This document shows, piece after piece, positions 45,845-56,122 of a DNA stretch of 64,000 nt; within the stretch, counting starts at the first letter, position 1, and each line of letters starts with the position of its first letter. The translations under genes were made by a program, and so were the position numbers. This DNA is from Uruburuella testudinis (lineage in GTDB: Bacteria; Pseudomonadota; Gammaproteobacteria; Burkholderiales; Neisseriaceae). The stretch spans positions 1,612,001 through 1,676,000 of the forward strand of contig NZ_CP091508.1 in the NCBI RefSeq assembly GCF_022870865.1. The letters are read 5' to 3'. The notes under the pieces are model-generated. The model had not been told where the DNA came from, did not search any database, and saw nothing but the letters and a program-made list of their open reading frames with translations.

Positions 45845-47140
45845 TTATGCCTGTTTCCATGTTTTTAAAGTATTCGATAATTCTGCAGCCGGCACAGTAA
45901 TCTGCCCCAAACCGCCCTGCAAGTCTTTCAGCGTTACTTCGCCTTTGAGCAATTCGTCTTGTGCCACAATCAGTGCAAAACGTGCCTGGCTGCCGTCGGC
46001 TTTTTTCATTTGCGCCTTCAGGCTCTGATAGCCCGAATGCTGCAACACGTTAAAGCCTTCCCGGCGCAAATCGGCGGCATATTGCAATACTTGCAAGGCC
46101 GCACCTTCGCCTTGGTGCATGGCATAGACATCGGGAGCGGCATAATCATCCAGTGAGCCGTATTCATGCACCAGCAGCAGCAAGCGCTCAATGCCCATTG
46201 CAAAGCCGATAGAAGGCGCACTTTTGCCGCCCAGCTCTTCTATCAGGCCGTTGTAACGGCCGCCGCCGCAAACCGTGGCTTGGGCGCCGAGTTTGTCGGT
46301 GGTCCATTCGAAAACGGTGAGATTATAATAATCCAAGCCGCGCACAAGCCGTGGGTTTTCTACATAAGCAATGCCCATACCGTCGAGCATGGTTTTAAAT
46401 TGCCGGTAATGCGTGTGCGAAGCTTCGCCGAGATAGTCAATCAGGCTTGGCGCACCATTACAAATATCCTGTAAATCAGGGTTTTTGCTATCGAGTACCC
46501 GCAGCGGGTTGGTATGCAGACGCCGTTTGCTGTCGTCATCCAGCAAGTGTTCATAGCTGCTGAGATATCCGACCAGCGCGGCGCGGTGTGCGGCACGTTC
46601 TTCACGATTCCCCAGGCTGTTGATTTCTAACGTAAGGTGTTCGCTTATTCCTAATTCCCGCCATAAATCGGCCGACATGGCAACGATTTCCGCATCAATA
46701 TCGGGCCCTTCAAAACCCAATGCTTCGATGCCCACTTGGTGAAACTGGCGGTAACGGCCTTTTTGCGGGCGTTCGCGCCGAAACATCGGCCCCATATACC
46801 AAAGCTTCTGAGGGCTGTTATAGAGCAGATTATGTTCGACAACGGCACGCAGGCAGGAAGCTGTGCCTTCGGGGCGCAAGCTCAAACTCAAAGAGTCGTT
46901 AGAATCGGAAAAGGTGTACATTTCTTTGCCGACCACATCGGTTTCTTCGCCGATCGAGCGCACAAACAAGCCGGTTTGCTCAACAATCGGTGTGCGGATT
47001 TGACGGTAGCCGAAACGGCGGGTCCAGCGCACAACCGTATCTTCAAAGGCCTGCCAAAATGATGAGGTTAATTGAAAGTCTTTTTGCGCTATCGGCAGCA
47101 AATCATTCATGCCTTTTACAGCTTGGATTTTCTTTCCCAT
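45845..47140 (-). CDS. hisS: Histidine-tRNA ligase
   Basis: Class II aminoacyl-tRNA synthetase of 431 residues. Motif 1 region GMNDLLP..., motif 2 [16 protein letters not shown], histidine-specific [15 protein letters not shown] and [14 protein letters not shown], and motif 3 [13 protein letters not shown], then the anticodon-binding domain (about 330-430). Start [13 protein letters not shown] at 47140; the upstream frame crosses the uptake-sequence terminator of ispG and is not coding. Head of hisS-yfgM. Confidence 0.96.
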   Translation of the reverse strand: MGKKIQAVKGMNDLLPIAQKDFQLTSSFWQAFEDTVVRWTRRFGYRQIRTPIVEQTGLFVRSIGEETDVVGKEMYTFSDSNDSLSLSLRPEGTASCLRAVVEHNLLYNSPQKLWYMGPMFRRERPQKGRYRQFHQVGIEALGFEGPDIDAEIVAMSADLWRELGISEHLTLEINSLGNREERAAHRAALVGYLSSYEHLLDDDSKRRLHTNPLRVLDSKNPDLQDICNGAPSLIDYLGEASHTHYRQFKTMLDGMGIAYVENPRLVRGLDYYNLTVFEWTTDKLGAQATVCGGGRYNGLIEELGGKSAPSIGFAMGIERLLLLVHEYGSLDDYAAPDVYAMHQGEGAALQVLQYAADLRREGFNVLQHSGYQSLKAQMKKADGSQARFALIVAQDELLKGEVTLKDLQGGLGQITVPAAELSNTLKTWKQA

Positions 47141-47171
47141 GGTTGTCTTTAAACTGTCCATTTGCAATAAC

Positions 47172-47209
47172 AAGGCCGTCTGAAAAACCATTAAACATTC
47201 AGACGGCCT
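47172..47209 (-). terminator. Uptake-sequence hairpin between ispG and hisS
   Basis: AAGGCCGTCTGAA and TTCAGACGGCCT frame a 13-base loop, 11-48 bases beyond the ispG stop. It splits the long minus-strand row, so hisS may have its own promoter or depend on read-through. Confidence 0.7.
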
Positions 47210-47219
47210 CATCTGATGA

Positions 47220-48491
47220 TTATGAGGCTTTAATCGGAATAATACGGATAGACGAGCGCTTGGCACCGCCTTCACCATAATGGGTTTCCACATATTCTTG
47301 CACAATCGCCAAAAACTCGGCGGCCATATTGTCGCCTTTCAGTGTGACTTTGCGCTGACCGTCGACATAAACAGGGGCGACAGGTGTTTCACCGGTACCG
47401 GGCAGGCTGATGCCGATATCGGCTAATTTGCTCTCACCGGGGCCATTGACCACACACCCCATCACGGCGACATTCAAACTTTCGACCCCCGGATATTGCG
47501 CGCGCCAAACCACCATCTGTTCACGCAAATATTGCTGGATATCGCGTGCCAGCTCTTGAAAAACTGTGCTGGTGGTACGGCCGCAACCGGGGCAGGCAGT
47601 AACCATCGGTGTAAACGAACGCAAGCCCATGGTTTGCAAAATTTCCTGCCCCACCACCACTTCCTGAGTGCGCGGGCTGCCCGGTTCGGGCGTGAGGGAA
47701 ATGCGGATAGTGTCGCCTATGCCTTCTTGAAGCAATACGGCCAACGCCGCAGTGGATGCGACAATGCCTTTACTGCCCATGCCTGCTTCAGTCAGGCCCA
47801 AATGCAGCGGATAACGACAACGTGCACCCAAATCACGATAGACTTGAATCAAATCCTGCACCGCGCTCACTTTGCACGACAAAATGATTTTGTTTTCCGG
47901 CAAGCCCAAATCAACCGCTTTTTGGGCGGATTCCAAGGCCGATACAATCAAGGCTTCTTTCATCACTTCATCAGGTGATTTCGGGTTGGCGGAAGCCAAA
48001 TTGGCATCCATCATCCGTTTGGCCAAGCTTTGATCGAGGCTGCCCCAATTGACACCGATGCGTACGGCTTTATCATGCTCTGCGGCAGTGCGGATCATAT
48101 AGGCAAATTTTTCATCGCCTTTCACCCCCTTGCCGACATTGCCGGGGTTGATGCGGTATTTTGACAACGCCTTAGCGCAATCCGGAAACTCTTGCAGCAG
48201 GCGCTCGCCATTAAAGTGGAAATCGCCAATCAATGGGGTGTTACAGCCCATATCATCAAGACGCCGGCGGATTTCGGCTACTTTGCCGGCCGCTTCGGGG
48301 CTGTTTACCGTGATGCGGACCATTTCCGAGCCAGCATCGCTGAGCGCTTTGATTTGCTGCGCGGTGCCTGCTGCATCGGCAGTGTCGGTGTTGGTCATCG
48401 ACTGAACGATTACCGGCGATTCAGAGCCCACGGCAATGTGGTCGATTTGTACTTGGTGTGTGTTCCTGCGTATTGGTGCTTGCGTGCTCAT
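47220..48491 (-). CDS. ispG: 4-hydroxy-3-methylbut-2-enyl diphosphate synthase
   Basis: Iron-sulfur enzyme of the MEP isoprenoid pathway, 423 residues. N-terminal TIM barrel ([41 protein letters not shown]) and C-terminal reductase-like domain with the [4Fe-4S] Cys in [13 protein letters not shown] and [10 protein letters not shown]. The ATG overlaps the rodZ stop (TAATG). In the row rlmN-pilW-rodZ-ispG-hisS-yfgM, conserved from gammaproteobacteria to Neisseria. Confidence 0.96.
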   Translation of the reverse strand: MSTQAPIRRNTHQVQIDHIAVGSESPVIVQSMTNTDTADAAGTAQQIKALSDAGSEMVRITVNSPEAAGKVAEIRRRLDDMGCNTPLIGDFHFNGERLLQEFPDCAKALSKYRINPGNVGKGVKGDEKFAYMIRTAAEHDKAVRIGVNWGSLDQSLAKRMMDANLASANPKSPDEVMKEALIVSALESAQKAVDLGLPENKIILSCKVSAVQDLIQVYRDLGARCRYPLHLGLTEAGMGSKGIVASTAALAVLLQEGIGDTIRISLTPEPGSPRTQEVVVGQEILQTMGLRSFTPMVTACPGCGRTTSTVFQELARDIQQYLREQMVVWRAQYPGVESLNVAVMGCVVNGPGESKLADIGISLPGTGETPVAPVYVDGQRKVTLKGDNMAAEFLAIVQEYVETHYGEGGAKRSSIRIIPIKAS

Positions 48492-49366
48492 TATTGGCCT
48501 GCTTTGAATGATGAGGTTTTTTGGCTCACCATATGGTTGGATACGGCAATATTTTGGCCGCCATAACTGGCCGTCGCGCCAATGGCGTAGCCAATCCATA
48601 CATCATAGGGCGCCGCGCCTTGAAAGCGGTGTTCGCTGCCCGCCGGCACAATCCGGTTAACCACAAACTGCCCGTCCTTGTCTTTAATCACCAGATTGGA
48701 GCGATAGCGAACCTTAACCACCAACTCATCAGCCGCCGCTACGGGTTCGCCGGCAGCCGACGCCGCTTGCGAAGCTGCCGCAGACGGTGCGCTGGCGGCA
48801 GAAGCCGTTATCGTTTGCTCGGCATCACTGCTCATGGCCACCACCGAAACATTGCTGGCCTGAAGATTGGGCGCAGCCACTTCATTCAAAGCCGTGCTGC
48901 TGCTGTCGGCTTGTTTTTCATTTTCGGCATTGGATTTGCTTTGCCAGGCATAAACGCCACCGGCAATGGCCGCCAACAGCAATATGCCGAAAACCCATTT
49001 GGGAAATGATTTTTTAATTTCGGTTTGCTGATAATTTAATGATTCGGCATGCTTACGCTCAGCTGCGTAAACATTGTGCCGACTTTGCGGCATGATGCGG
49101 TCGAGATAGCCGGCCACTTCATTATCATCAAGCTCGAGAAAACGGGCATATGTACGCAAAAAACCGCGCACGAACACCAATTCGGGCAGCCCTTCGTAAT
49201 TTCCGCTTTCCAAGCCTTCTATCTGGCGTGCCGGCAGCTTGAGGCGTTCAGCTACTTCCCCAATGGAAAATCCGCGCTTTTCACGGGCAATCCGCAGCTT
49301 TTCACCTAACTCGGTTGCTGCATCGACTGTGCTGTCGGGTTCGTTATATCGTTTATTATCACTCAT
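48491..49366 (-). CDS. rodZ: RodZ-like cell-shape protein
   Basis: A 291-residue membrane protein of the RodZ/YfgA family. Cytoplasmic HTH (about 15-80: [39 protein letters not shown]), one membrane helix near 125-143 ([18 protein letters not shown]), an Ala/Ser-rich periplasmic linker ([16 protein letters not shown]) and a C-terminal beta domain of the DUF4115 type ([36 protein letters not shown]). Couples MreB to wall synthesis in rods; cocci without MreB may keep it for other reasons. Its start overlaps the pilW stop by one base. Confidence 0.88.
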   Translation of the reverse strand: MSDNKRYNEPDSTVDAATELGEKLRIAREKRGFSIGEVAERLKLPARQIEGLESGNYEGLPELVFVRGFLRTYARFLELDDNEVAGYLDRIMPQSRHNVYAAERKHAESLNYQQTEIKKSFPKWVFGILLLAAIAGGVYAWQSKSNAENEKQADSSSTALNEVAAPNLQASNVSVVAMSSDAEQTITASAASAPSAAASQAASAAGEPVAAADELVVKVRYRSNLVIKDKDGQFVVNRIVPAGSEHRFQGAAPYDVWIGYAIGATASYGGQNIAVSNHMVSQKTSSFKAGQ

Positions 49367-50130
49367 TACAAGCGTCCTGTTGTAATTGATTGCAATTCTT
49401 CAGAGTAAGGAAAGTTTGCCCGCAATTGGGCTTCGTATTCATAAGCCGCCTGCATATTGCCGAGCGATCGCGACAAGCGCCACCCCAACAGCAAATCATC
49501 TGCTGTCAGCACATCGATTTTACTTTGATACTGACGGAAGTAATAATCTGCATCATTTAAATGGCCTGCCAGCATTTTTGTTCGTGCCAGCTCTTTTAAT
49601 GCCGGAAAAAAGCCCGGATCGGCTGCTAAAGAACGCTCCAAATAAGCTTCCGATAAAGCATATTGCCCCATTTTAGCGCTGCATATGCCTTTATTCAGAT
49701 AAGCTACTTGTGGATTCGGATAAGTAGGATCGGCCAAAGCCGTATCAAAATAAGCAATCGACTCGGCAGGCTGGTTTACCTGACTGCACAAAAACCAGCC
49801 GTAATTATTATTGGTTTCTGCGCTGGCAGGGTTAATTGCCAAGGCCTTCAGAAAGCTTTCCCGCGCTTTATCGGGCACTTTCAGATATTGGTAAATTTGG
49901 GCGCGCACCAGCCATGCATTTTCATTTTTGCTGTTGGAAACCAATGCTTCTTCAATGCTGGTGGTTGCCTGACGGTAATCTTTTGCCCGCATATATTCAA
50001 CGGCCAGTTGGGTTTTGATATTGGACACCTCAATTGCGCGCTCACGTGTGCTGGGTTTTGAACCACCGGTGCCTGCGCAGGCGCTGACCAGCAATGCCAG
50101 CAACAAAGGCTGCCAAATTGTTAACTTCAT
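49366..50130 (-). CDS. pilW: Type IV pilus biogenesis/stability lipoprotein PilW
   Basis: Outer-membrane lipoprotein of 254 residues (PilF in Pseudomonas) needed for stable multimers of the PilQ secretin and for functional pili, hence natural transformation in this uptake-sequence-rich genome. Signal peptide with lipobox VSAC (Cys near 18), then about six TPR units (QLAVEYMRAKDYRQATTSI, NNYGWFLCSQVNQPAESI, PALKELARTKMLAGHLNDAD). Starts four bases after rlmN. Firm family call by both sequence and gene order. Confidence 0.92.
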   Translation of the reverse strand: MKLTIWQPLLLALLVSACAGTGGSKPSTRERAIEVSNIKTQLAVEYMRAKDYRQATTSIEEALVSNSKNENAWLVRAQIYQYLKVPDKARESFLKALAINPASAETNNNYGWFLCSQVNQPAESIAYFDTALADPTYPNPQVAYLNKGICSAKMGQYALSEAYLERSLAADPGFFPALKELARTKMLAGHLNDADYYFRQYQSKIDVLTADDLLLGWRLSRSLGNMQAAYEYEAQLRANFPYSEELQSITTGRL

Positions 50131-50133
50131 CGC

Positions 50134-51228
50134 TTAACCTTGTTGTTCTATTAAAATCTGCTGCCATTTTTGTTGGCGGCGGGTTTTATCTTTAACCTGC
50201 CCGGCAAGCTGGCCGCAGGCGGCATCAATATCGTCACCGCGGGTTTTGCGTACCGTAACCACCAAGCCGGCCTGTTGCAGAATATCACGGAATACGCGGA
50301 TGTTTTCATTACTGGAGCGTTCGTAACCTGAGCTTGGAAACGGATTAAACGGAATCAGGTTAAATTTGCAGGGCACATCGCGCACCAGCTCAAGCAATTC
50401 CCGTGCATGTTGCGGCTTGTCATTGATGCCGTCAAGCATGACATATTCAAAAGTAATAAAATCACGCGGTGCTTTCACCAGATAACGCTGGCAAGCAGCC
50501 ATCAGCGCTTTGAGCGGGTATTTTTTATTCAGCGGCACGATTTCATCACGCACGGCGTCATTTGAAGCATGCAGGGAAACGGCCAACGCAACCGGCATCA
50601 CATCTTTCAAGCGGTCCATTTGCGGCACCATACCGGAGGTAGAAACCGTTACCCGACGGCGCGACAAACCATAGCCGTGATCATCCAGCATAATACCCAG
50701 TGCGGTCACTACGTTATCGAAATTGGCCAACGGCTCGCCCATGCCCATCATCACCACATTGGAAATTACCCGCTCGTTTTTAGGGGTTACCCCCATGGCC
50801 TTATTGGCCCACCACAGCTGGCCGATGATTTCGGCGGCAGTCAGATTTCGGTTGAAACCTTGGCGGCCGGTTGAGCAAAACGTGCATTCCAGCGCACAGC
50901 CGACCTGAGAAGAAATACACAACGTGCCCCGTTCGGATTCCGGGATAAATACGGTTTCTACACCGTTTCCGGTGCCGACATCAAGCAGCCATTTTCGGGT
51001 GCCGTCTGAAGATTTTTGCGAAGTCATCAAGTCGGGAACAATAATGTCGGCTTGGGCTTGCAGCTTGGCACGCAGTGATTTTGCCAAATCGGTCATTTCA
51101 TTGAAATCGCAGGCACCACTTTGATGCATCCAGCGCATCACTTGCTTGGCGCGAAACGGCTTTTCGCCCATTTCGGCAAAATGGGCGGTCAGGCCGTTCA
51201 AATCAAAATTCAGTAAATTGGTTTTCAT
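50134..51228 (-). CDS. rlmN: Dual-specificity RNA methyltransferase RlmN
   Basis: Radical-SAM enzyme that methylates A2503 of 23S rRNA and A37 of some tRNAs. The 364-residue protein has the cluster Cys111-x3-Cys115-x2-Cys118 ([12 protein letters not shown]), the RNA-binding N-terminal domain, [31 protein letters not shown] and the second methyl-bearing Cys near the C-terminus ([10 protein letters not shown]). First gene of rlmN-pilW-rodZ-ispG; ndk lies 162 bases upstream, separated by an uptake-like hairpin. Confidence 0.96.
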   Translation of the reverse strand: MKTNLLNFDLNGLTAHFAEMGEKPFRAKQVMRWMHQSGACDFNEMTDLAKSLRAKLQAQADIIVPDLMTSQKSSDGTRKWLLDVGTGNGVETVFIPESERGTLCISSQVGCALECTFCSTGRQGFNRNLTAAEIIGQLWWANKAMGVTPKNERVISNVVMMGMGEPLANFDNVVTALGIMLDDHGYGLSRRRVTVSTSGMVPQMDRLKDVMPVALAVSLHASNDAVRDEIVPLNKKYPLKALMAACQRYLVKAPRDFITFEYVMLDGINDKPQHARELLELVRDVPCKFNLIPFNPFPSSGYERSSNENIRVFRDILQQAGLVVTVRKTRGDDIDAACGQLAGQVKDKTRRQQKWQQILIEQQG

Positions 51229-51342
51229 GTGTTCTTTTATAATGAAAAGCTTTTAAATTAAAGCTGTTGTCACTTTGCATTGTACTGAAATTATGGTCAT
51301 CGCACCATGCAGAATCACCACAGATTTAATTTAAAAACCTAT

Positions 51343-51371
51343 AGGCCGCCTGAAAATTCAGGCAGCCTGAA
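51343..51371 (-). terminator. Hairpin of unusual uptake dialects after ndk
   Basis: AGGCCGCCTGAA (51343-51354) faces TTCAGGCAGCCTGAA (51357-51371). The latter reads AGGCAGCCTGAA on the plus strand and AGGCTGCCTGAA on the minus strand, which are the Kingella and Simonsiella dialects, not the local one. It sits 20 bases beyond the ndk stop and probably ends its transcript. Confidence 0.7.
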
Positions 51372-51390
51372 GGATTTTTAATCACCCGGG

Positions 51391-51816
51391 TTAACGCGAG
51401 CAGATTTCGCTTTGGCTGAAAAAGTAAGCGATTTCAATCGCTGCATTTTCAGCGCTGTCCGAGCCGTGTACAGCATTGGCATCAATTGATTCGGCGAAGT
51501 CGGCACGGATGGTACCGGCGGCAGCCTCTTTCGGATTGGTCGCACCCATCAGCTCACGATTTTTGGCAACGGCGTTATCACCTTCCAACACCTGAATCAT
51601 GACCGGACCGCTGGTCATGAATTCCACTAGAGCGGCAAAAAACGGGCGCTCTTTGTGCACGGCATAAAAATCTTGGGCTTCTTTGGTGCTCAAATGCTTC
51701 ATTTTGGCTGCGATGACACGCAAGCCGTTGTTTTCAAAACGGCTGTAAATTTGGCCGATAACGTCTTTAGCAACGGCATCGGGTTTGATAATTGAAATAG
51801 TGCGCTCAATGGCCAT
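51391..51816 (-). CDS. ndk: Nucleoside diphosphate kinase
   Basis: Balances NTP and dNTP pools by phosphate transfer through His117 ([12 protein letters not shown]). The 141-residue protein starts [14 protein letters not shown] and has [17 protein letters not shown]. Normal length for the family. Follows zapE by 68 bases on the same strand. Confidence 0.97.
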   Translation of the reverse strand: MAIERTISIIKPDAVAKDVIGQIYSRFENNGLRVIAAKMKHLSTKEAQDFYAVHKERPFFAALVEFMTSGPVMIQVLEGDNAVAKNRELMGATNPKEAAAGTIRADFAESIDANAVHGSDSAENAAIEIAYFFSQSEICSR

Positions 51817-51884
51817 TTATTTTCCTTAAATATTTGTTCAGTAAAAAACCGCTGCGTATTCTAACAAGTTTCCTTGTATTTTTG

Positions 51885-53048
51885 TTAACCGTAATGGCTT
51901 TTTTTCTTCAACTCCGACAAAGTCAGATGGGGCAACCCCAAATACTCTTCCGACTGCATCTCGGTCATGCGGCTGACTGTGCGTACAAATTCATTGGCAA
52001 AATCACCTTCTATATAAATTTCTTCAGCCGCCACTTCGCTGGTGGCACAAAACTTCACCCGGAAATCATATAAAACATCAATCAGCCATGTTAGGCGCCG
52101 CGCCTCTGCGCGCTCGGCCGTGCTTAATTTTTCAATCCCCGACACAAATATCATTTCATAGCGCTCAGCCAGATAAAGATAATCTGCCTGGGATCGCGGC
52201 CCGAAGCACAGCACACGGAAATCAAACCAAATAGCCTTGTCGGCTTGGGCATTACACATCAGCTCACGGCCGTGAATGCTGATGGTTTGTGGCTTTTTTT
52301 GTGTCCCATGCGTCATTTGGGCAAATAATTCTGCAAGCTTTTGCTCGTTTTCCTCATTTGCCGGCACATAAAATACTTCAGCCGGTCGCAAAGTTCTCAA
52401 GCGGTAATCCTCGCCGCCATCCACATTCAAAGTGGTTAATTTTTCTTCAATCAATGCAATGGTCGGCAAAAAACTGCTGCGGTTCTGCCCTTGAGGATAC
52501 AGCTCGGAAGGTGCGTAATTGGAAGTGGCCACCAACACCACGCCGTCTTCAAACAAATTTTCCAGCAGGCGCCCTAAAATCATGGCATCGGCAATATCAC
52601 TGACATGAAATTCATCAAAACACAGCACTCGCGTTTCTTTGGCGATTTCTGAAGCCACTGCTTTGAGCGGATCTGCTTCGCTTTTGAGTGCCTTCATGCG
52701 TTTGTGCACCTCGGCCATAAAGGCGTGGAAATGTACGCGGCGTTTGCGGCGGTATGGCAGGCAGCCGTAAAACACATCCATCAAAAAGCTTTTACCGCGG
52801 CCGACACCGCCGTAAAAATACAGCCCTTTCGGCAACTGCGGCGAGCGCAGGCTGCGGCCCAGAAAGCGGTTGCGCTTGCGCTTGAACATCATTAATTCGG
52901 TCCAAAGCTTGTCTAAATACTCAATTGCTTTGGCTTGCGCGGCATCCCGGATAAACGCAGGCTGCTGTGCGGCTGCCTGATACCAGGTTAACGGGCTGTG
53001 GTTGGTAAAGTTTGGTGCTATAAAACGGTTGTCGTTATTCTTGTTCAT
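51885..53048 (-). CDS. zapE: Cell division ATPase ZapE (AFG1 family)
   Basis: AAA-like ATPase of 387 residues, AFG1 family, which in E. coli joins the Z-ring late in division. Walker A GGVGRGKSFLMD near 83, Walker B VLCFDEFHVSDIADAM, sensor region LVATSNYAPSELYP, and a C-terminal AFG1 domain (WFDFRVLCFGPRSQADYL, RRLTWLIDVLYDFRVKF). ATG at 53048 (MNKNNDNR) chosen; an ATG three codons earlier is possible, and the longer frame crosses uptake sequences. Confidence 0.92.
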   Translation of the reverse strand: MNKNNDNRFIAPNFTNHSPLTWYQAAAQQPAFIRDAAQAKAIEYLDKLWTELMMFKRKRNRFLGRSLRSPQLPKGLYFYGGVGRGKSFLMDVFYGCLPYRRKRRVHFHAFMAEVHKRMKALKSEADPLKAVASEIAKETRVLCFDEFHVSDIADAMILGRLLENLFEDGVVLVATSNYAPSELYPQGQNRSSFLPTIALIEEKLTTLNVDGGEDYRLRTLRPAEVFYVPANEENEQKLAELFAQMTHGTQKKPQTISIHGRELMCNAQADKAIWFDFRVLCFGPRSQADYLYLAERYEMIFVSGIEKLSTAERAEARRLTWLIDVLYDFRVKFCATSEVAAEEIYIEGDFANEFVRTVSRMTEMQSEEYLGLPHLTLSELKKKSHYG

Positions 53049-53150
53049 GGTAACCATTCTTAAAGAGAATATGTCCGCCATTATAAAGGATTTCAGACGG
53101 CCTCGAACCATTTTCATGAGAAAAGGCCGTCTGAAAGTATCAATATAAAA

Positions 53151-53174
53151 AAACGCCGCAATCATGCGGCGTTT
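53151..53174 (-). terminator. Rho-independent terminator of ihfB
   Basis: AAACGCCGCA and TGCGGCGTTT form a perfect 10-base stem with four-base loop; the minus strand continues with seven T. It ends rpsA-ihfB, 12 bases beyond the stop. Between it and zapE are two uptake sequences pointing away from each other (53090-53137). Confidence 0.9.
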
Positions 53175-53185
53175 CTCACACTAAA

Positions 53186-53500
53186 CTACTTGGCGTTGTT
53201 TTGCAAAGTTTGATCGACGCGTTCGCGCAATTCCTTACCCGGTTTGAAATGGGGCACATACTTCTCAGGCACCTCCACTTTTTCACCGGTTTTCGGATTG
53301 CGGCCGATTCGTGCAGGACGGTGGTTCAAATCAAAGCTGCCGAAACCGCGAATCTCAATCCGTTGCCCTTTGGCGAGCGAGCGTGTCATGGTATCTACCA
53401 ATACCTTTACGCTGTACTCGACATCTTTGGCGACCAATTGAGCGCCGTTTTTTTCAGCAAATACTTCTGCCAAACGAACCATTAACTCAGATTTGGTCAT
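53186..53500 (-). CDS. ihfB: Integration host factor beta subunit
   Basis: DNA-bending protein of 104 residues; pairs with IhfA. HU/IHF fold with the arm [19 protein letters not shown] and the Pro at the tip that inserts between base pairs; [10 protein letters not shown] precedes it. Nine bases after rpsA, the order rpsA-ihfB being conserved in proteobacteria. That it is IHF-beta and not HU is supported by this order and by the [13 protein letters not shown] region. Confidence 0.96.
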   Translation of the reverse strand: MTKSELMVRLAEVFAEKNGAQLVAKDVEYSVKVLVDTMTRSLAKGQRIEIRGFGSFDLNHRPARIGRNPKTGEKVEVPEKYVPHFKPGKELRERVDQTLQNNAK

Positions 53501-53509
53501 GACCGCGCC

Positions 53510-55195
53510 TTATTCCTGATCACCGGAAAGCTTGGCTTTCAGCAGATCGCCAAGGCTGGTAGTGCCGGCGCTGGCTGTTGCTGAAGCATTTACCGAGTTG
53601 AGTGCATCACGGTTTTCTTTGGCATCTTTGGCTTTCACAGACAGGCGGATGCTGCGATTTTTGCGGTCGACAGTAGCCACGACAGCTTCTACTTCATCGC
53701 CTTCTTTCAACACGTTGCGCAAATCTTCTACGCGCTCGCTAGACCATTCGGCAGCAGGCAGATAGCCTTCTACTTCGTCAGACAGAGCAATCACCGCGCC
53801 TTTGGCATCGATAGATTTCACAGTGCCTTTTACCAGCGAACCTTTGTCGTTCACGCTGATGAAGTTGCCGAAGGGGTCGCCTTCCAGCTGTTTGATGCCC
53901 AAAGAGATGCGCTCTTTTTCAACATCAATCGCCAATACCACGGCTTCAACTTCTTCGCCTTTTTTGTATTTGCGCACAGCTTCTTCGCCAGACTCGGTCC
54001 AAGACAGATCAGACAAGTGCACCAGGCCGTCGATACCGCCGGGCAGGCCTACGAATACGCCGAAATCAGTGATGGATTTAACAGCACCTGAGAGTTTATC
54101 GCCTTTATTGTGGCTGGCTTCGAAATCTTCCCACGGATTAGCTTGGCATTGTTTCATGCCCAAGCTGATGCGGCGGCGGTCTTCGTCGATTTCGAGAATC
54201 ATCACTTCTACTTCGTCACCCAATTGAACTACTTTGCTCGGATGTACGTTTTTGTTGGTCCAATCCATTTCGGAAACGTGCACCAAGCCTTCGATGCCTT
54301 GCTCGATTTCCACAAATGCGCCGTAGTCGGTCAGGTTGGATACTTTGCCGAACAGGCGGGTGCTTTGCGGGTAGCGGCGAGCCAAGCCGTTCCACGGATC
54401 TTCGCCCAATTGTTTCATACCCAAAGATACGCGTTGTTTTTCTTGGTCGAATTTCAGCACTTTGGCTTCAACTTCCTGACCCACTTCCAACACTTCGCTC
54501 GGGTGTTTCACGCGGCGCCATGCCAGGTCGGTGATGTGCAGCAGGCCGTCGATGCCGCCCAAATCAACGAATGCACCGTAATCGGTGATGTTTTTAACGA
54601 TACCTTTAACCACTGCACCTTCTTGCAGGTTTTCCAGCAGCGCTTTGCGCTCTTCGCCCAAAGTGGCTTCCAAAACCGCGCGGCGTGATACCACCACGTT
54701 GTTGCGTTTTTTATCCAGCTTGATCACTTTGAATTCGATTTCTTTGCCTTCAAAGTGTGAGGTGTCTTTTACGGGGCGGACATCAACCAGTGAGCCCGGC
54801 AGGAATGCGCGGATGCTGTTGATCATAACGGTCAGGCCGCCTTTAACTTTACCGTTGATTACGCCTGAAAGGATGTCGCCGTTTTCCATGGCTTCTTCCA
54901 GCGCAATCCAATCGGCAGCGCGTTTGGCTTTCTCGCGCGACAGTTTGGTTTCGCCGAAGCCGTTTTCTACAGACTCGATGGTAACGGTAACAAAATCACC
55001 TACTTTAACTTCAATCTCGCCCTGTGCGTTTTTGAATTCGCTTACGTCAATCAGAGACTCTGATTTCAAACCGGCGTTTACGGTAACGAAGTTGTTGTCG
55101 ATTGCCACCACTTCGGCAGTAATCACTTCACCGGGGTTCATCTCTTGAAGGGTAAAGCTTTCTTCCAATAACTGGGCAAAATTTTCCATAGTCAT
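53510..55195 (-). CDS. rpsA: 30S ribosomal protein S1
   Basis: mRNA-binding ribosomal protein of 561 residues with six S1 (OB) domains: two divergent N-terminal ones that bind the ribosome and four typical RNA-binding ones, each with the [10 protein letters not shown] or [14 protein letters not shown] core followed by GLVHVSEM or [11 protein letters not shown] at 55195 (MTMENFAQ) matches Neisseria S1 proteins; nine more upstream codons are not conserved. Sits between cmk and ihfB, as usual. Confidence 0.97.
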   Translation of the reverse strand: MTMENFAQLLEESFTLQEMNPGEVITAEVVAIDNNFVTVNAGLKSESLIDVSEFKNAQGEIEVKVGDFVTVTIESVENGFGETKLSREKAKRAADWIALEEAMENGDILSGVINGKVKGGLTVMINSIRAFLPGSLVDVRPVKDTSHFEGKEIEFKVIKLDKKRNNVVVSRRAVLEATLGEERKALLENLQEGAVVKGIVKNITDYGAFVDLGGIDGLLHITDLAWRRVKHPSEVLEVGQEVEAKVLKFDQEKQRVSLGMKQLGEDPWNGLARRYPQSTRLFGKVSNLTDYGAFVEIEQGIEGLVHVSEMDWTNKNVHPSKVVQLGDEVEVMILEIDEDRRRISLGMKQCQANPWEDFEASHNKGDKLSGAVKSITDFGVFVGLPGGIDGLVHLSDLSWTESGEEAVRKYKKGEEVEAVVLAIDVEKERISLGIKQLEGDPFGNFISVNDKGSLVKGTVKSIDAKGAVIALSDEVEGYLPAAEWSSERVEDLRNVLKEGDEVEAVVATVDRKNRSIRLSVKAKDAKENRDALNSVNASATASAGTTSLGDLLKAKLSGDQE

Positions 55196-55352
55196 ATCTA
55201 ACTCTTTTCGATACACCGCCAAGGGGTGCGGGTCTGGTTGGGAAACGCTTGCTGCCCTTGGCGCAACAAGCGGTTACTGCATAATATTTTCAGACGGCCT
55301 CTGTGAAAACAAGGCCGTCTGAACGGGATAAATACGAATTATACAGCAGATT

Positions 55353-56012
55353 TTATTTTTTGCCATACCAATCAAGCACTTTTTTTACTGCCTCGTCAAT
55401 CCCCATCTCGGAAGTGTCTAATAATTCGGCATCGGGCAGCTGCACCAGCGGTGCCACCGGGCGGCGGCGGTCGGCCTCATCGCGTGCTTCGATGTCGGCG
55501 AGAATACGCTCAAACGCTACCCCTTCGCACGGCGAGCCCAATTGCTTGGCCCGGCGCTCGGCGCGTACTTGTGCGCTGGCGGTTAAAAACACTTTTAAAG
55601 CCGCATTGGGAAAAATAACCGAGCCCATATCACGGCCGTCGCCCACCAAGCCTTGTTTGGTCAGAAAATCGCGCTGGCGTTGTAACAGTGCTTCGCGCAC
55701 CTGCGGCAGCTGTGCTACGGCGGAAGCGCCCATACCGATGGCTTCGGTGCGGATGGCTTCGGATACGTCTTCGCCGTCCAGCCACACCGTTTGCCCTTCA
55801 AACACAATGGGCAGCGACTGCGCCAGTTTTGTCACGCCGGTTTCATCGTTCCATTCGATATGCTGTTTTTGTGCATACAAGGCCGTCAGGCGGTAAAGCG
55901 CACCCGAATCCAGATAATGAAAACCCAGCGCCGCGGCCACCCGTGAAGCCACTGTGCCCTTGCCGGAAGCGCTGGGGCCGTCGATTGCGATTACTTTATG
56001 GTTTAAATCCAT
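55353..56012 (-). CDS. cmk: Cytidylate kinase
   Basis: Phosphorylates CMP and dCMP. The 219-residue protein has the P-loop DGPSASGKGT at 11-20, the CMP-binding LDSGALYRLTAL, GRDMGSVIFPNA and the lid DIEARDEADRRR. Head of cmk-rpsA-ihfB on the minus strand; 157 bases, with paired uptake sequences pointing away from each other (about 55288-55323), separate it from rpsA, so rpsA may have its own promoter. Divergent from aroA. Confidence 0.96.
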   Translation of the reverse strand: MDLNHKVIAIDGPSASGKGTVASRVAAALGFHYLDSGALYRLTALYAQKQHIEWNDETGVTKLAQSLPIVFEGQTVWLDGEDVSEAIRTEAIGMGASAVAQLPQVREALLQRQRDFLTKQGLVGDGRDMGSVIFPNAALKVFLTASAQVRAERRAKQLGSPCEGVAFERILADIEARDEADRRRPVAPLVQLPDAELLDTSEMGIDEAVKKVLDWYGKK

Positions 56013-56122
56013 CGTTATCTCTATATATAATGTGTTCGACTGAAAAAATTATTGGCATAATAGCAATTCTTAACCGTTTTCTCCATACCGCCGTGTGCGG
56101 TTGACTGCATAAAGAAAAGTAA

